From the NCBI RefSeq assembly GCF_001625365.1, contig NZ_LJJF01000002.1, forward strand, positions 248,001 to 312,000: 64,000 nucleotides of DNA, read 5' to 3'. This document shows, in pieces, positions 15,994 through 26,400 of this stretch. Under the pieces are notes generated by a model. It worked only from the letters and a program-made list of their open reading frames with translations. It did no database searches and had not been told where the DNA came from. This DNA is from Streptomyces sp. MJM8645 (GTDB taxonomy: Bacteria; Actinomycetota; Actinomycetes; Streptomycetales; Streptomycetaceae). Each line of letters starts with the position of its first letter. The first letter of the stretch is position 1. Made by a program: the position numbers and the translations under genes.

Positions 15994-17463
15994 TCAGCCT
16001 GGCCGGTCCGTCAGGTGCCGGGCCAGGTCGTTCACCAGGGCGTCGAGCCAGGAGCGCACGGTATCCGGGTCGAACAGGTCGGCGTCGTACTCGGCCAGGC
16101 CCGCGTAGCCGTCCGCGTCCGGGGTGAGGACCAGCAGGAGGTCGGAGCGGGCCGAGGGGCCCGGCACGTCCTCGACCTCGGCGGTCAGGCCGGGGAGGTC
16201 GAGGACGGCGGGCGGGGTGCTCTGCACGGTGAGCAGGACCTGCGGGTACGCGTCGGGCAGCCGGACGCCGCGTTCGCGCAGCGGTTCGACCAGCAGGCCG
16301 AAGGGGACGGTGGCGTGGTCGAGGGCGGTGGCGATCGCCGTCGCGGCCGTGTCGACCGATTCCCCGAACCCGCCCGGGGAGCGGGTGGGCAGCCGGATCG
16401 GGAGGCCGAAGGTGAGCAGGCCGACGACCCGTTCGTCGGCCGGCCGGGTGCGGTTGGCGTGGGAGAGCACCACCAGGGTCTGCGCCGCGCTGCTCAGCTC
16501 GCCCAGCAGCCGCGCGAAGGCGGCGAGCAGGACGGCCGAGGCGGTGGTGGAGCGGGCGGCGGCGTAGCGGCCCACCGCCTCGGCCAGTGCCGCGGGGAGG
16601 CGGAAGGCGGCCGTGGCACCCCGCCCGGAGCGCTGTGCGGGGCGGGGCCGGGCGGTGGGCAGCTCCGCCGTCGACGCGACGCCGTCCAGGGTCTTGGCCC
16701 AGTGGTCGGCGGCCGCGGCGACGGCGGCGCGGGTGACCACGGTCCGCTCCCAGCAGGCGTGGTCGGTCATCCGGCCCGGGTCCTCCGGCGGCCGCCCGTC
16801 CGGGCCGTACAGCGTGCCCAGGTCGGCCAGCAGGGTGGCCAACGACCAGCCGTCGACCGCGATGTGATGGAGCGTCAGCAGCAGCACCCAGGCTTCGTCG
16901 GCGGGCCGCAGCAGCCGGGCGCGCAGCAGCGGGGCCGTGGCCAGGTCGAAGGGGCGGTCGCTCTCGGCCCGGGCGGCCTCGGCGAGCGCCGCGTCCCGAG
17001 CCCCGGGCGCGAGCGCGCGCAGGTCGGCGACCGGGAGCTGCACCGGGGCGTTCGGCAGCACCTGTTGGAGCAGGCCCAGGTCGGTGTCCCGGTAGCTGGT
17101 GCGCAGGCTCTCGTGGCGCCCGGTCAGCGCCGTCAGCGCGGCGGCCAGCCGCTCGGGCTCCAGCGGCCCGCGCAGGGCGATCCGCTGGGTGATGTTCCAC
17201 ACCGCCGGGTCCGCCGCCCGGGCGTGCGCCCGGTGCATCCGGCGCTGCGCCACCCCGGCGGGTGCGGCGGCGAGGGCCGTGCCGGAGCCGGTCAGGGTGG
17301 CCAGCAGCCGTTCCCGGTGGGCCCGGACGAGCCCGGTGGCCTCCTCGTCGAGCGCGCCGGGCGGGGCCAGGTAGCCGAGCCGGTCGCCGGTGGTGCGCAG
17401 GACGATCTCGCGCTCGTCGAGCAGCCGGACGAGCCGGTGCCAGCCATCGTCGATAGCGGTCAC
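15994..17463 (-). CDS. Stand-alone NRPS condensation protein with TubC-like docking domain
   Basis: A 489-residue protein. Residues about 6-58 (WHRLVRLLDEREIVLRTTGD, then LGYLAPPGALDEEATGLV and RAHRERLLATL) match the TubC N-terminal docking domain, a beta-hairpin module that binds the C-terminal tail of a partner. The rest is one condensation domain (start AAAPAGVAQRRMHRAH) with an intact HHxxxDG motif, LHHIAVDGW, and the later LPIRLPTR and VPFGLLVEPL motifs. No adenylation, carrier or thioesterase domain follows. The GTG start at 17463 overlaps the stop of the megasynthase by 4 nt (GTGA), so the two are translationally coupled. It is the likely chain-release or final condensation step, taking the PCP-bound product to a free amine, alcohol or water. 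Confidence 0.92.
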   Translation of the reverse strand: MTAIDDGWHRLVRLLDEREIVLRTTGDRLGYLAPPGALDEEATGLVRAHRERLLATLTGSGTALAAAPAGVAQRRMHRAHARAADPAVWNITQRIALRGPLEPERLAAALTALTGRHESLRTSYRDTDLGLLQQVLPNAPVQLPVADLRALAPGARDAALAEAARAESDRPFDLATAPLLRARLLRPADEAWVLLLTLHHIAVDGWSLATLLADLGTLYGPDGRPPEDPGRMTDHACWERTVVTRAAVAAAADHWAKTLDGVASTAELPTARPRPAQRSGRGATAAFRLPAALAEAVGRYAAARSTTASAVLLAAFARLLGELSSAAQTLVVLSHANRTRPADERVVGLLTFGLPIRLPTRSPGGFGESVDTAATAIATALDHATVPFGLLVEPLRERGVRLPDAYPQVLLTVQSTPPAVLDLPGLTAEVEDVPGPSARSDLLLVLTPDADGYAGLAEYDADLFDPDTVRSWLDALVNDLARHLTDRPG

Positions 17464-20400
17464 AACGTGCCCTCCTCGTAGGCCGGGGCCTGGCGGTCCT
17501 CGGTCTGCGGCTGCTGGGCGGCCATCGCGCGGATGGTCGGGCGGCGGAAGAAGTCCAGGACGCCGGTCCGGATCCCGGTGGCCTCGCGGACCCGGTTCAG
17601 CAGCCGGGTGGCGGCCAGCGAGTGCCCGCCGAGGTCGAAGAAGGAGGTCTCCACGCCTGCGGGGCGGCCGAGTTCCTCCTCCCACAGCCGTTGCACGGTG
17701 CGTTCCAGTTCGGTGGCCGGGGCGACGGCGGCCCGGCCCGCGCCCAACGGCAGCGGCTCCGGCAGAGCAGCCACGTCGAGCTTGCCGTGCGCGGTGAAGG
17801 GCAGCGCCGCCACTGCGGCCCAGAGCCCCGGCACCATGTGCTCGGGGAGCAGGTCGGCCAGGTGGTCGCGGACCCTGGGCAGTTCGGCGGCGGCGCACTG
17901 CACGTACCCGGCCAGCATGGTGCCCGTCCCGGTGCGGCGGGCCGTCACGGCCGCGCCGCGCACGCCCGGGACGGAGCGCAGCACGGTCTCGACCTCGCCC
18001 GGCTCGATCCGGTAGCCGCGCACCTTGACCTGGCGGTCGGCGCGGCCGAGGTACTCCAGGGTGCCGTCCGGCCGCCAGCGGCCGAGGTCGCCGGTGCGGT
18101 AGCGGCGGCCGTCCGGGGTGTCGGTGAAGGCGGCGGCGCTCTCCTGCTCCCGGCCGGGGTAGCCGAGCCCGACCTGGACGCCGAGCGCGTGGATCTCGCC
18201 GACCGCGCCGGGCGGGACGGGGCGCCCGGCGGCGTCCAGCAGCAGGATGCGGGTACCCGGCACCGGGCGGCCGATCGGCGCGTGGTCCGGTCCGTCCGGG
18301 GCGACCTCGCCGGCCGTGACGGCGTGGGTCTCGGTGGGGCCGTAGTGGTTGATCAGCCGGCAGCCGGGGTTACGGGCGAGGAAGGCCCGCAGCCCGGGGG
18401 TGAGCAGCAACTGCTCGCCGCCCGTGATCAGTTCGCGCAGGTGGGGCACCGGTTCGTCGCCGAGGGCGTCGACCAGCGCGGCCAGCGGGGTGTACGGCAG
18501 GTGCAGCCGCTCGGCCCGGGTGGCGCGGACCACGGCGGCCAGCGCCGTCACGTCGTAGCGGGTCTCCTCCTCGATCAGCAGCAGGGTGCCGCCGCCGGCC
18601 AGCGTGGTCAGCACCTCCTGGACGCTGACGTCGAACCCGCAGGAGGCGTACTGCAGGGTGCGGGCGGCCGGGTGCTCGGCGACGTTCCAGGCCAGCAGCG
18701 CGGACAGGCCGAGGGTGTGCATCAGCACGCCCTTGGGGCGGCCGGTGGAGCCGGAGGTGTACAGCAGGTACGCGGGGGCCTGCGCGGAGGGGGCGGGCAG
18801 CGGCGGCAGTTCGGCGGAGGCGGCGACGGCATCGGCCTCGGCGTCCGTCAGGACCGTCGGCAGGGACAGGCCCATCAGGTCCGTGTCCGAGGCGGTGAGC
18901 AGCACGGCCGGTGCGCTGTCCGCGGCGATCAGCCGGCAGCGTTCCGGGCCCTGCAGCGGGTCGATCGGCACGTGGACGGCGCCGAGGCGCAGCACGGCCA
19001 GCAGCGCGGCCACCTGGTCCACCGAGCGCGGCAGCAGCACGCCCACCCGGCTGCCCTCCCGCACCCCGGCGGCCAGCAGCCGGCCGGCCAGCTCGCCGGC
19101 CCGGGCGTGCAGCGTCCGGTAGTCGGTCCCGGTGCCGTCGGCGGCGACCACCGCGAGGGCGTCGGGACGGGCGGCCGCGACGGCGGCCACCGCCGCCAGC
19201 GGGTGTGCGGGCGCCCGCTGCGCCTCGGGCCCGCATTCCAGGGCGGGGTCGGCAGGGGCGGCCGTCAGCTCGGCGAGCGGGCGGGCCGGGTCGGCGACGG
19301 CGGCGGTGAGCAGCCGCTCGAAGGCGTCGAACAGCCGGTCCACCGTGACCCGGTCGAACAGGGCCTCGGCGTACTCGACGTGGCAGCGGATGCCGTCCGG
19401 CAGGTTGGTGAGGAAGAGCGACAGGTCGAAGGCGGAGCGGTCCACCACGTCGTCCAGCGGGCGGGCCGTCACCCCGGGCAGGTCGAGTTCGAAGACGGCG
19501 TGGTTCTCGAACTCGACGAGGACCTGGAAGATCGGGTTGCGGCTGGTGTCCCGCTGCGGGTTCAGCTCCTGCACCAGGACCTCGAAGGGCAGCTGCTGGT
19601 GCTCGTAGGCGTCCAGTGCGCTGGAGCGGACCCGGTCCAGCGCCTCGGCGAAGTCCGGCTCCCCGGACAGGTCCAGGCGCAGCGCCAGCGTGTTGACGAA
19701 GAAGCCGACCAGGTCCTCGGTGCCCTCGGTCCGGTTGGCCACCGGGGTGCCCAGCACCACCTCGTCCTGGCCGCCGTAGCGCTGCAGCACCCCGGCGAAG
19801 GCGGTGAGCAGCACCATGAACAGGGTCGAGCGGCGGCTGCGGGCCAAGTCCCGCAGGCCGTCGGAGAGTTCGGCGGGCAGTTGACGGACGTGGGAGCGGC
19901 CCCGGCCGTCCGGCACCGCCGGGCGCGGCCGGTCGGTCGGCAGGGCCAGCACCGGCAGGTCGCCGCCGAGCACCTTGCGCCAGTACGCGAGGCTCTCGTC
20001 GTACGCCCCGGCGGCCACCGCGGCCCGCTCCCGGACGGCTTCGGCGGCCGGGGTGGTGGTGAGCACCGGCAGCCGGGCGGGGCGCTGCTCCCGGGCGGCC
20101 CGGTACAGCTCGCCCAGTTCCCGGGTGATCACCACGGTGGACAGGGTGTCGATCACGATGTGGTGCATCGACAGCACCAGGACCTGCCGGTCGGGCCCCG
20201 TCTCCAGCAGCCGGGCCCGGAACAGCGGGCCCTCGGTCAGGTCGAAGCGGCGGGTGCCCTCGGCGGCGACCAGCGCGGCCACCGCCTCGTGCTCGGGCCC
20301 GTCGGCCGCGACCCGCTCCAGCAGCGGGCCCTCGGGCACCGGGAGCACCTGCTGGAACGGTTCGCCGTCCTGCTCGCGGAAGGCGGTGCGCAGCCCGACG

Positions 20401-23400
20401 TGCCGTTCGACCAGCGCGCGCAGCGCGGTGTCGAGTGCGGCCGGGTCGAGCGGGCCGTCCAGCTCGATGGCCTTGACCTCGTTGTACTGCCCGGTGTCGG
20501 GCAGCATCCGGTGCAGGAACCACATCCGCTGCTGCGCGTAGGACAGCGGGGCGCCGCGCTGGGCGGAGCGGCGCAGGGCGTCGATGTGCGGCATGCCGGA
20601 GGCCACCTGGTCGGGGGCGAGCCCGAAGTCCACGAAGCAGGCGATCTCGTCCGCGCCGGCCGCCCGCAGCTCGGCCAGCACCGACTGCACGCTCTCCGGG
20701 GTGCCGATCAGCGCGCGGGAGGCGCAGTACCGCTCGTAGGCGCGCTCCAGCACGAACTCCAGGTCCTCCTCGCGGGTGTTCTCGAAGTCCAGGGTCAGGC
20801 CGAGGCTGTTGGCCATCTGCCCGAACAGCGAGAGCGAGGAGCGCAGGTAGTGGCAGAACGGGCGGTACGCCTGCTCGCGGGCGGTGGCGAGGTCGGCGCC
20901 CAGGTAGGTGTGGACGAGCACGACCACCCGGCCGGCCTCCGGGTCGAGGCCGTGCTCGGCCCGGGTGCGCCGGTAGAGCGCGACGTTCTCGGCGAGCTGG
21001 GCGACGTCCTGGGTCATCAGGTTGGTGATGATGCCCAGGTCGTGCCGGGCGGCCTCGCGGAAGCTGTCCGGGTTGCCGACGATCGCGGTGAACATGGGCG
21101 GCTGCTCCTGCAGCGGGCGCGGGTGCAGGGTCACCTCGATCGGCTCCCCCTTGCCGTTGCGGCCCCGGTAGGGCTCGCCGCGCCACAGTGCCCGGACGGT
21201 GTCGATCTGCTGGTGCATCAGCTCCTTGTGGCCGCCGTAGTTCTCGGGGAAGAACAGGAAGTCGTTGGGGTGCCAGCCGCTGGCGCAGCCCAGGCCGACC
21301 CGGCCGCCGGACAGGTTGTCGACCACCGACCACTCCTCGGCCACCCGGACGGGGTGGTGCAGCGGCAGGACCGCGCAGCCCGCGTTGAGCCGGATCCGGG
21401 TGGTCTCCCGGGCCAGCGCGGCGGCCAGCACCGAGGGGTTGGGGAAGATCCCGCCGAAGGAGTGGAAGTGGCGCTCCGGCAGCCAGACGGCGTGGAAGTC
21501 GTGCCGGTCGGCGAAGCGGGCGCTCTCCAGGACGATGCGGTACTTCTCGTCCTCCGGGGAGTCCAGGGGGTAGTCGCCGAAGAAGTAGAGGCTGAAGTCG
21601 ACGGGGCGCTGCGGGTCGCTGACCGGGTGGTAGGGCATCCCGGCGGGCTCGGTGTGGCCGGTACCGGTCTGGCCGGTGCCGGTGCCGGTGGTGCCCGTGG
21701 TGCCGGTGCCTGTACGGTCGTCCGCCGCGGGCTCCGGCAGTGCGGCCGCCGGGCGCGGGGCCGGGAGCCGTACCCCGGGCGAGGCCGGGAAGAAGCCGCC
21801 GCGCCGCAGGTCGCGCAGCGAGTCGCGGACCGCGTCGGCCACGAACTCCAGGTCGCCGTCGGTGTGCGCGGTGGAGAGGAAGAAGTTGCGCCACTCCCAC
21901 ACGTAGACCCCGCGGGTCAGCAGTTGCGGGAAGAGCAGTTCCATGTCCGCCCGCGGCTCGAACCGGAACAGCGAGCCGAAGTGGGCCAGCCGCAGCGGGA
22001 ACTCCTCCTCCTCGAAGAACCCGTTGAGGGTCGCGGCCAGCTCGTCGGTGCGGGCGTTCAGCCGCTCCTGCAAGCCGGGGCCGGACTCCTTGAGGTGGCG
22101 CAGCACGGCGCCCGCGGCGGTCATCGCCAGCGGGTGCTGGATGTAGGTGCCGCCGAAGAAGGTGGTGTCCTTGGGCGGGTAGCTGTCGTCCCCGTAGTCC
22201 CAGTGGCCGCCGTCGATCCCGTCCAGGATGTCGGCGCGCCCGGCGATCGCGCCGATCGGGTAGCCGCCGCCGAGCACCTTGCCGTAGGTGGAGACGTCCG
22301 GGGTCACGCCCCAGAAGCCCTCGGCGCCGCGCAGGTGCGGGCGGAAGCCGGTGAGCATCTGGTCGAAGATGAGCACGATGCCGCGGCGGGCGGTCAGTTC
22401 GCGCAGCGCGCGGACGAACTCGACCGGCTGGCGGCCCGGGTGGCGGCTCTGGACGGGTTCGACCAGCACGGCGGCGATCCGGTCGCCGAGTTCCTCGATC
22501 ACCTGGAGGCTCTCCGGATCGCCGTACCGCAGCACCACGAGGTCGGCGACCGCGCTGCCGGGGATGCCGATCGACACCGGGACGGTCTCCCGGTCGGCGC
22601 CGCGGCCCACGGTCCGGCCCAGGGTGTGGTCGAAGTGGCCGTGGTAGGAGCCCTCGAACATGACGATCTTGTCCCGGCCGGTGTACGCGCGGGCCAACCG
22701 GATCGCCCCGGCGTTCGCCTCGGTGCCGGAGTTGGCGAACGCGACCCGCTCGGTACCGGTCAGTTCGGCCAGCAGTTCGGCGGCCTCACCGGTCTCCGGG
22801 CCGCGCGGGCCCAGCCGCAGTCCGCCGGCCAGGTGCTCGCGGACGGCGTCGGAGACGAACTCCGGGTCGTGGCCGAACAGCAGGACGCCGAAGCCCATGG
22901 TGATGTCGACGTACGTGTTGCCGTCGAGGTCCTCCAGGCGGGAGCCCCGGGCCCGGCGGGCGGCGAGCGGGTAGAGCATCTCCTTGGTCGCGGAGCGGAA
23001 GCCGACCACGGCGCGGCTGTCCGCGAGGGTGCGCCGGTGGCGGCGGGTGACCGCCTTGGAGGCGGCGGTCCGGGCCGTGAAGCGGGCGACCAGCTCGTCC
23101 ACGTGGGCGCGCTGCTGCTCGGTCAGGCCGCCGGAGGCCATGCCGGACTCCCGGGAGACGGTCACCCGGGGGCCGTGTACCTGCGGGGCGGGCGGGGTGG
23201 CCGACGCGGGTGCGGGGGCGGCGACCGGGGTGACGGCGGCTGGGGTGACCGCGGGTGCGGCGGCCGGTGGCAGGGCTACGGGGGCGGCAGCCCCGGGAAG
23301 CGCGGGCGGCGCCACCCCGGTCCCGGCCAGCAGGCCGAGCTGGTCGCGCATCAGGTCGGAGAACTGACCGAGCAAGGCGAGCTGGCGCTCGATCAGGCCG

Positions 23401-26400
23401 GTGCCGTCGGCCACCGGGGCGGGCACGGGCGGCGACGCGGGCACTGACGGGACGGGCGGAGCGGGGGGGACGGGCGGAGCGAGGTGGACGGGCGGCGCGA
23501 TCACCTGGGGCGAGGGTGCGGGGGCCGGTATCGGTGCCGCTGCCGGGGCGGGAACAGGGGCGGCGGCAGGGACCGGCGCCGGAGCCGCTGCCGGAGCCGC
23601 CGCCGGCTCGGGTGCGGCGGCCGGCAGCAGCGCGTCCCGGACGGCGGGCTCCAGCCGGCCGGCGATCAGCCCGGCCAGTCGGGCCGGGGTGTCCGCCGCC
23701 TCGAACAGTTCGCGCATCGAGACCCGTACCCGGAAGGTCCGCTCCAGGTCCCGGATCATGTTGATCATCGAGAGCGAGTCGGCGCCGAGGTCGAAGAAGG
23801 GCTCGTCGGCTCCGACCGACCCCTCGTCGTGGCCGAGCTGGCGGGCCGTCTGCTCCAGTACCTGGCGCAGCACGGCCTCCTCGGCCAGTTGCTCGGGGCT
23901 CGCTGCGGGCGCCGATACGGGCGTCACTGCGGCGGGCGCCGGGCCGGGTGCCGACGCGGCCTCGGGTATGGCCGACGGCGGAACGGGCTGCTGGGGCGGC
24001 GGTGCCTGGTGCATGGCGGAGTCCTCGGTGGTCGGCCGGTCGGGGGCGGTGAACCAGTGGCGGCGGCGCTGGAAGACGGTGGTCGGCAGGGGTACGCGGC
24101 GGGCCGGGCCGTCCGGCCAGTCGCGGGCGGCGGCGAAGCGCGCCCAGTCGAGCGGGACGCCGTGGGACCACAACGCGGCGGCCGCGACGCCGAACTGCCG
24201 CTCCGGCGGTGCGCCGCGCCGGGCGCCGGCCACGAAGTGGCGGTGCGGCAGCTCCCGGCGGCCCATGCCGGTGAGCGTCGGGTGCGGGCCGAGCTCAAGG
24301 AAGAGCTCGTGGCCCTGCCCGTCCAGGGCGGCCAGGACCAGGTCGAAGCGCGCGGTCTCCCGGGTCTGCCGGACGAAGTAGTCGGGCGTCGGCACGGTGC
24401 CGGGGGCCAGCACCTCGCCGCCCAGGTTGCTCACCAGCGGTACGGTCAGCGGCCGCAGGCGCAGCCGGGCGAGCTGCTCGCGGAACGGGTCGAGCACCGG
24501 GTCGAGCAGCCGGGAGTGGAAGGCCCGGTCGGTGGCGAGCCGTTCGGTGGTCACACCGTCGGCGGCCAGCACGGCCTCGGCTGCCGCGATCTCGCGCGGC
24601 GCTCCGGCCAGCACGCACTGGCCGGCGCCGTTGACCACGGCCAGCTCCACCCCGGGCAGCCAGTCGCCGAGTGCGGCGAGCCGCTGCGGGCCGGCCATCA
24701 CCGCCGTCATGGCGCCGGGCTCGGTCGCCCGGTGCATCAGCCGTCCGCGCACCGCGGTGAGGAACATCCCGTCGGCGAGGTCGAGCGCGCCCGCCGCGTG
24801 GAAGGCCGCGTACTCGCCGGCGCTGTGCCCGGCGACCGCGGCCGGACGCAGCCCGAGCTCCTGCCAGAGCCGAAGGTAGGCCGCTTGCAGGGCGAACAGC
24901 GCGGGCTGCGCCGCCTCGGTGGTCCAGGCGTCGTCGGCTCCCTCGGGCACGGCGTCGAGCAGCAGCGGCAGCAGCGGCTCGCCCCAGGCGTCGCGGTGCA
25001 GCCGGTCGCACTCGTCCAGCACGGCCCGGAAGACCGGGAAGGCGCGGTGGAGTTCGGCGGCCATGCCCCGGTACTGGGCGCCCTGGCCGGTGAACAGCAG
25101 CACCGGCTGCACGTCGCCGCGCCGGGCCTCGCGGTGGACGGGCGCGGCGCCGGAGGTACGGCCCGCAACAGGTGCTGCACCGGAGGTACGGCCCGCAACG
25201 GGCACGGCGCCGGAGGTACGGCCCGCCAAGTGGGCCTCCAGGCCCCGGCGCAGCTCGTCGGGGTCGGCGCCGGTGACGGCGAGGCGGTGGCGCAGCGCGC
25301 GGCGGCCGCCGCCGAGGGTGAGCGGCAGGTCGCCGGGGGCGGGGGCGGGCCCGGTGGCCAGCCGGTCGCGGAGCAGGCCGGCCAGGGCGGTCAGGCCCTG
25401 CTCGGTGCGGGCAGACAGCGGCAGCACGGTCGGGGCGGGGCGCGGGTCGGCGATGCCGGTTGCGGCCGCCGGCGCCTCCTCCAGCACCAGGTGGGCGTTG
25501 GTGCCGCCGACGCCCAGCGCGCTGACCCCGGCCCGGCGCGGGGTGGGGCCGGCCGGCCAGTCCCGGCCCTCGGCGGAGAGCCGGAACGGGCTTCCGTCGA
25601 GCTCCAGCGCAGGGTTGGGGCGGCTGAAGTTGACCAGCGGCGGGATCGTGCCGTGCCGCAGCACCAGCAGGGCCTTGATCAGCCCCGCCATTCCCGCGCA
25701 GGTGTCCAGGTGGCCGATGTTGGGCTTCACCGAGCCGAGCGAGCAGAAGTCGGCGGCCTCGGTGCGGGCGCGGAACGCCTGGGCCAGCGCCCGGAACTCG
25801 ATCGGGTCGCCGAGCGGGGTGCCGGTGCCGTGCGCCTCGATGTAGCCGACGCTCTCGGCCGGCACCCCGGCCAGGTCCAGGGCCCGGCCGACCACAGCCG
25901 CCTGCCCGTCCACGCTGGGCGCGGTGTAGCCGACCTTGAGCCCGCCGTCGTTGTTGACGGCCGAGCCGAGGATCACGCCGTGCACGGTGTCGCCGTCCGC
26001 CAGCGCCCGGTCCAGGCGCTTGAGCAGGACGGCCGCGACGCCGTTGCCGCCGACCGTGCCGCCGGCCGCCGCGTCGAAGGCCCGGCAGGCGCCGTCCGGG
26101 GAGAGGATCGACCCCTCCTCGTAGCGGTATCCGGCGGCCTGCGGGGTGTGCAGGGCGGCGGCCCCGGCCAGTGCCAGGTCGCAGTCGCCCGCCAGCAGTG
26201 ACTGCACCGCGAGGTGCACCGCGACCAGCGAGGTGGAACAGGCGGTCTGCACGCCGATCGCCGGCCCGGTCAGGCCCAGCCGGTAGGCGACCCTGGTGGC
26301 GGCGAAGTCGGCCTGGTTGCCGATCGCGGTCTGCAGCGCGGCCACCGGCTCGGCCGGGTCGGCGGTGGCGGCCAGGGTGTGCTGGTAGTAGTTGCGCAGC

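Noticed and set aside
21650-21720. GGTGCC simple repeat as a possible regulatory repeat
   Set aside because: It encodes a Thr-Gly linker between the aminotransferase and monooxygenase domains, a normal codon-level repeat.
17622-23447. Plus-strand open frame of 1941 codons antisense to the megasynthase
   Set aside because: It mirrors the codon pattern of a very GC-rich gene on the other strand, has biased Gly/Arg/His composition and no domain, and the minus-strand frame has all PKS-NRPS motifs.
25138-25227. Repeat array that might suggest CRISPR
   Set aside because: Repeats are 30-bp direct, in frame, without spacers, and inside a synthase linker.
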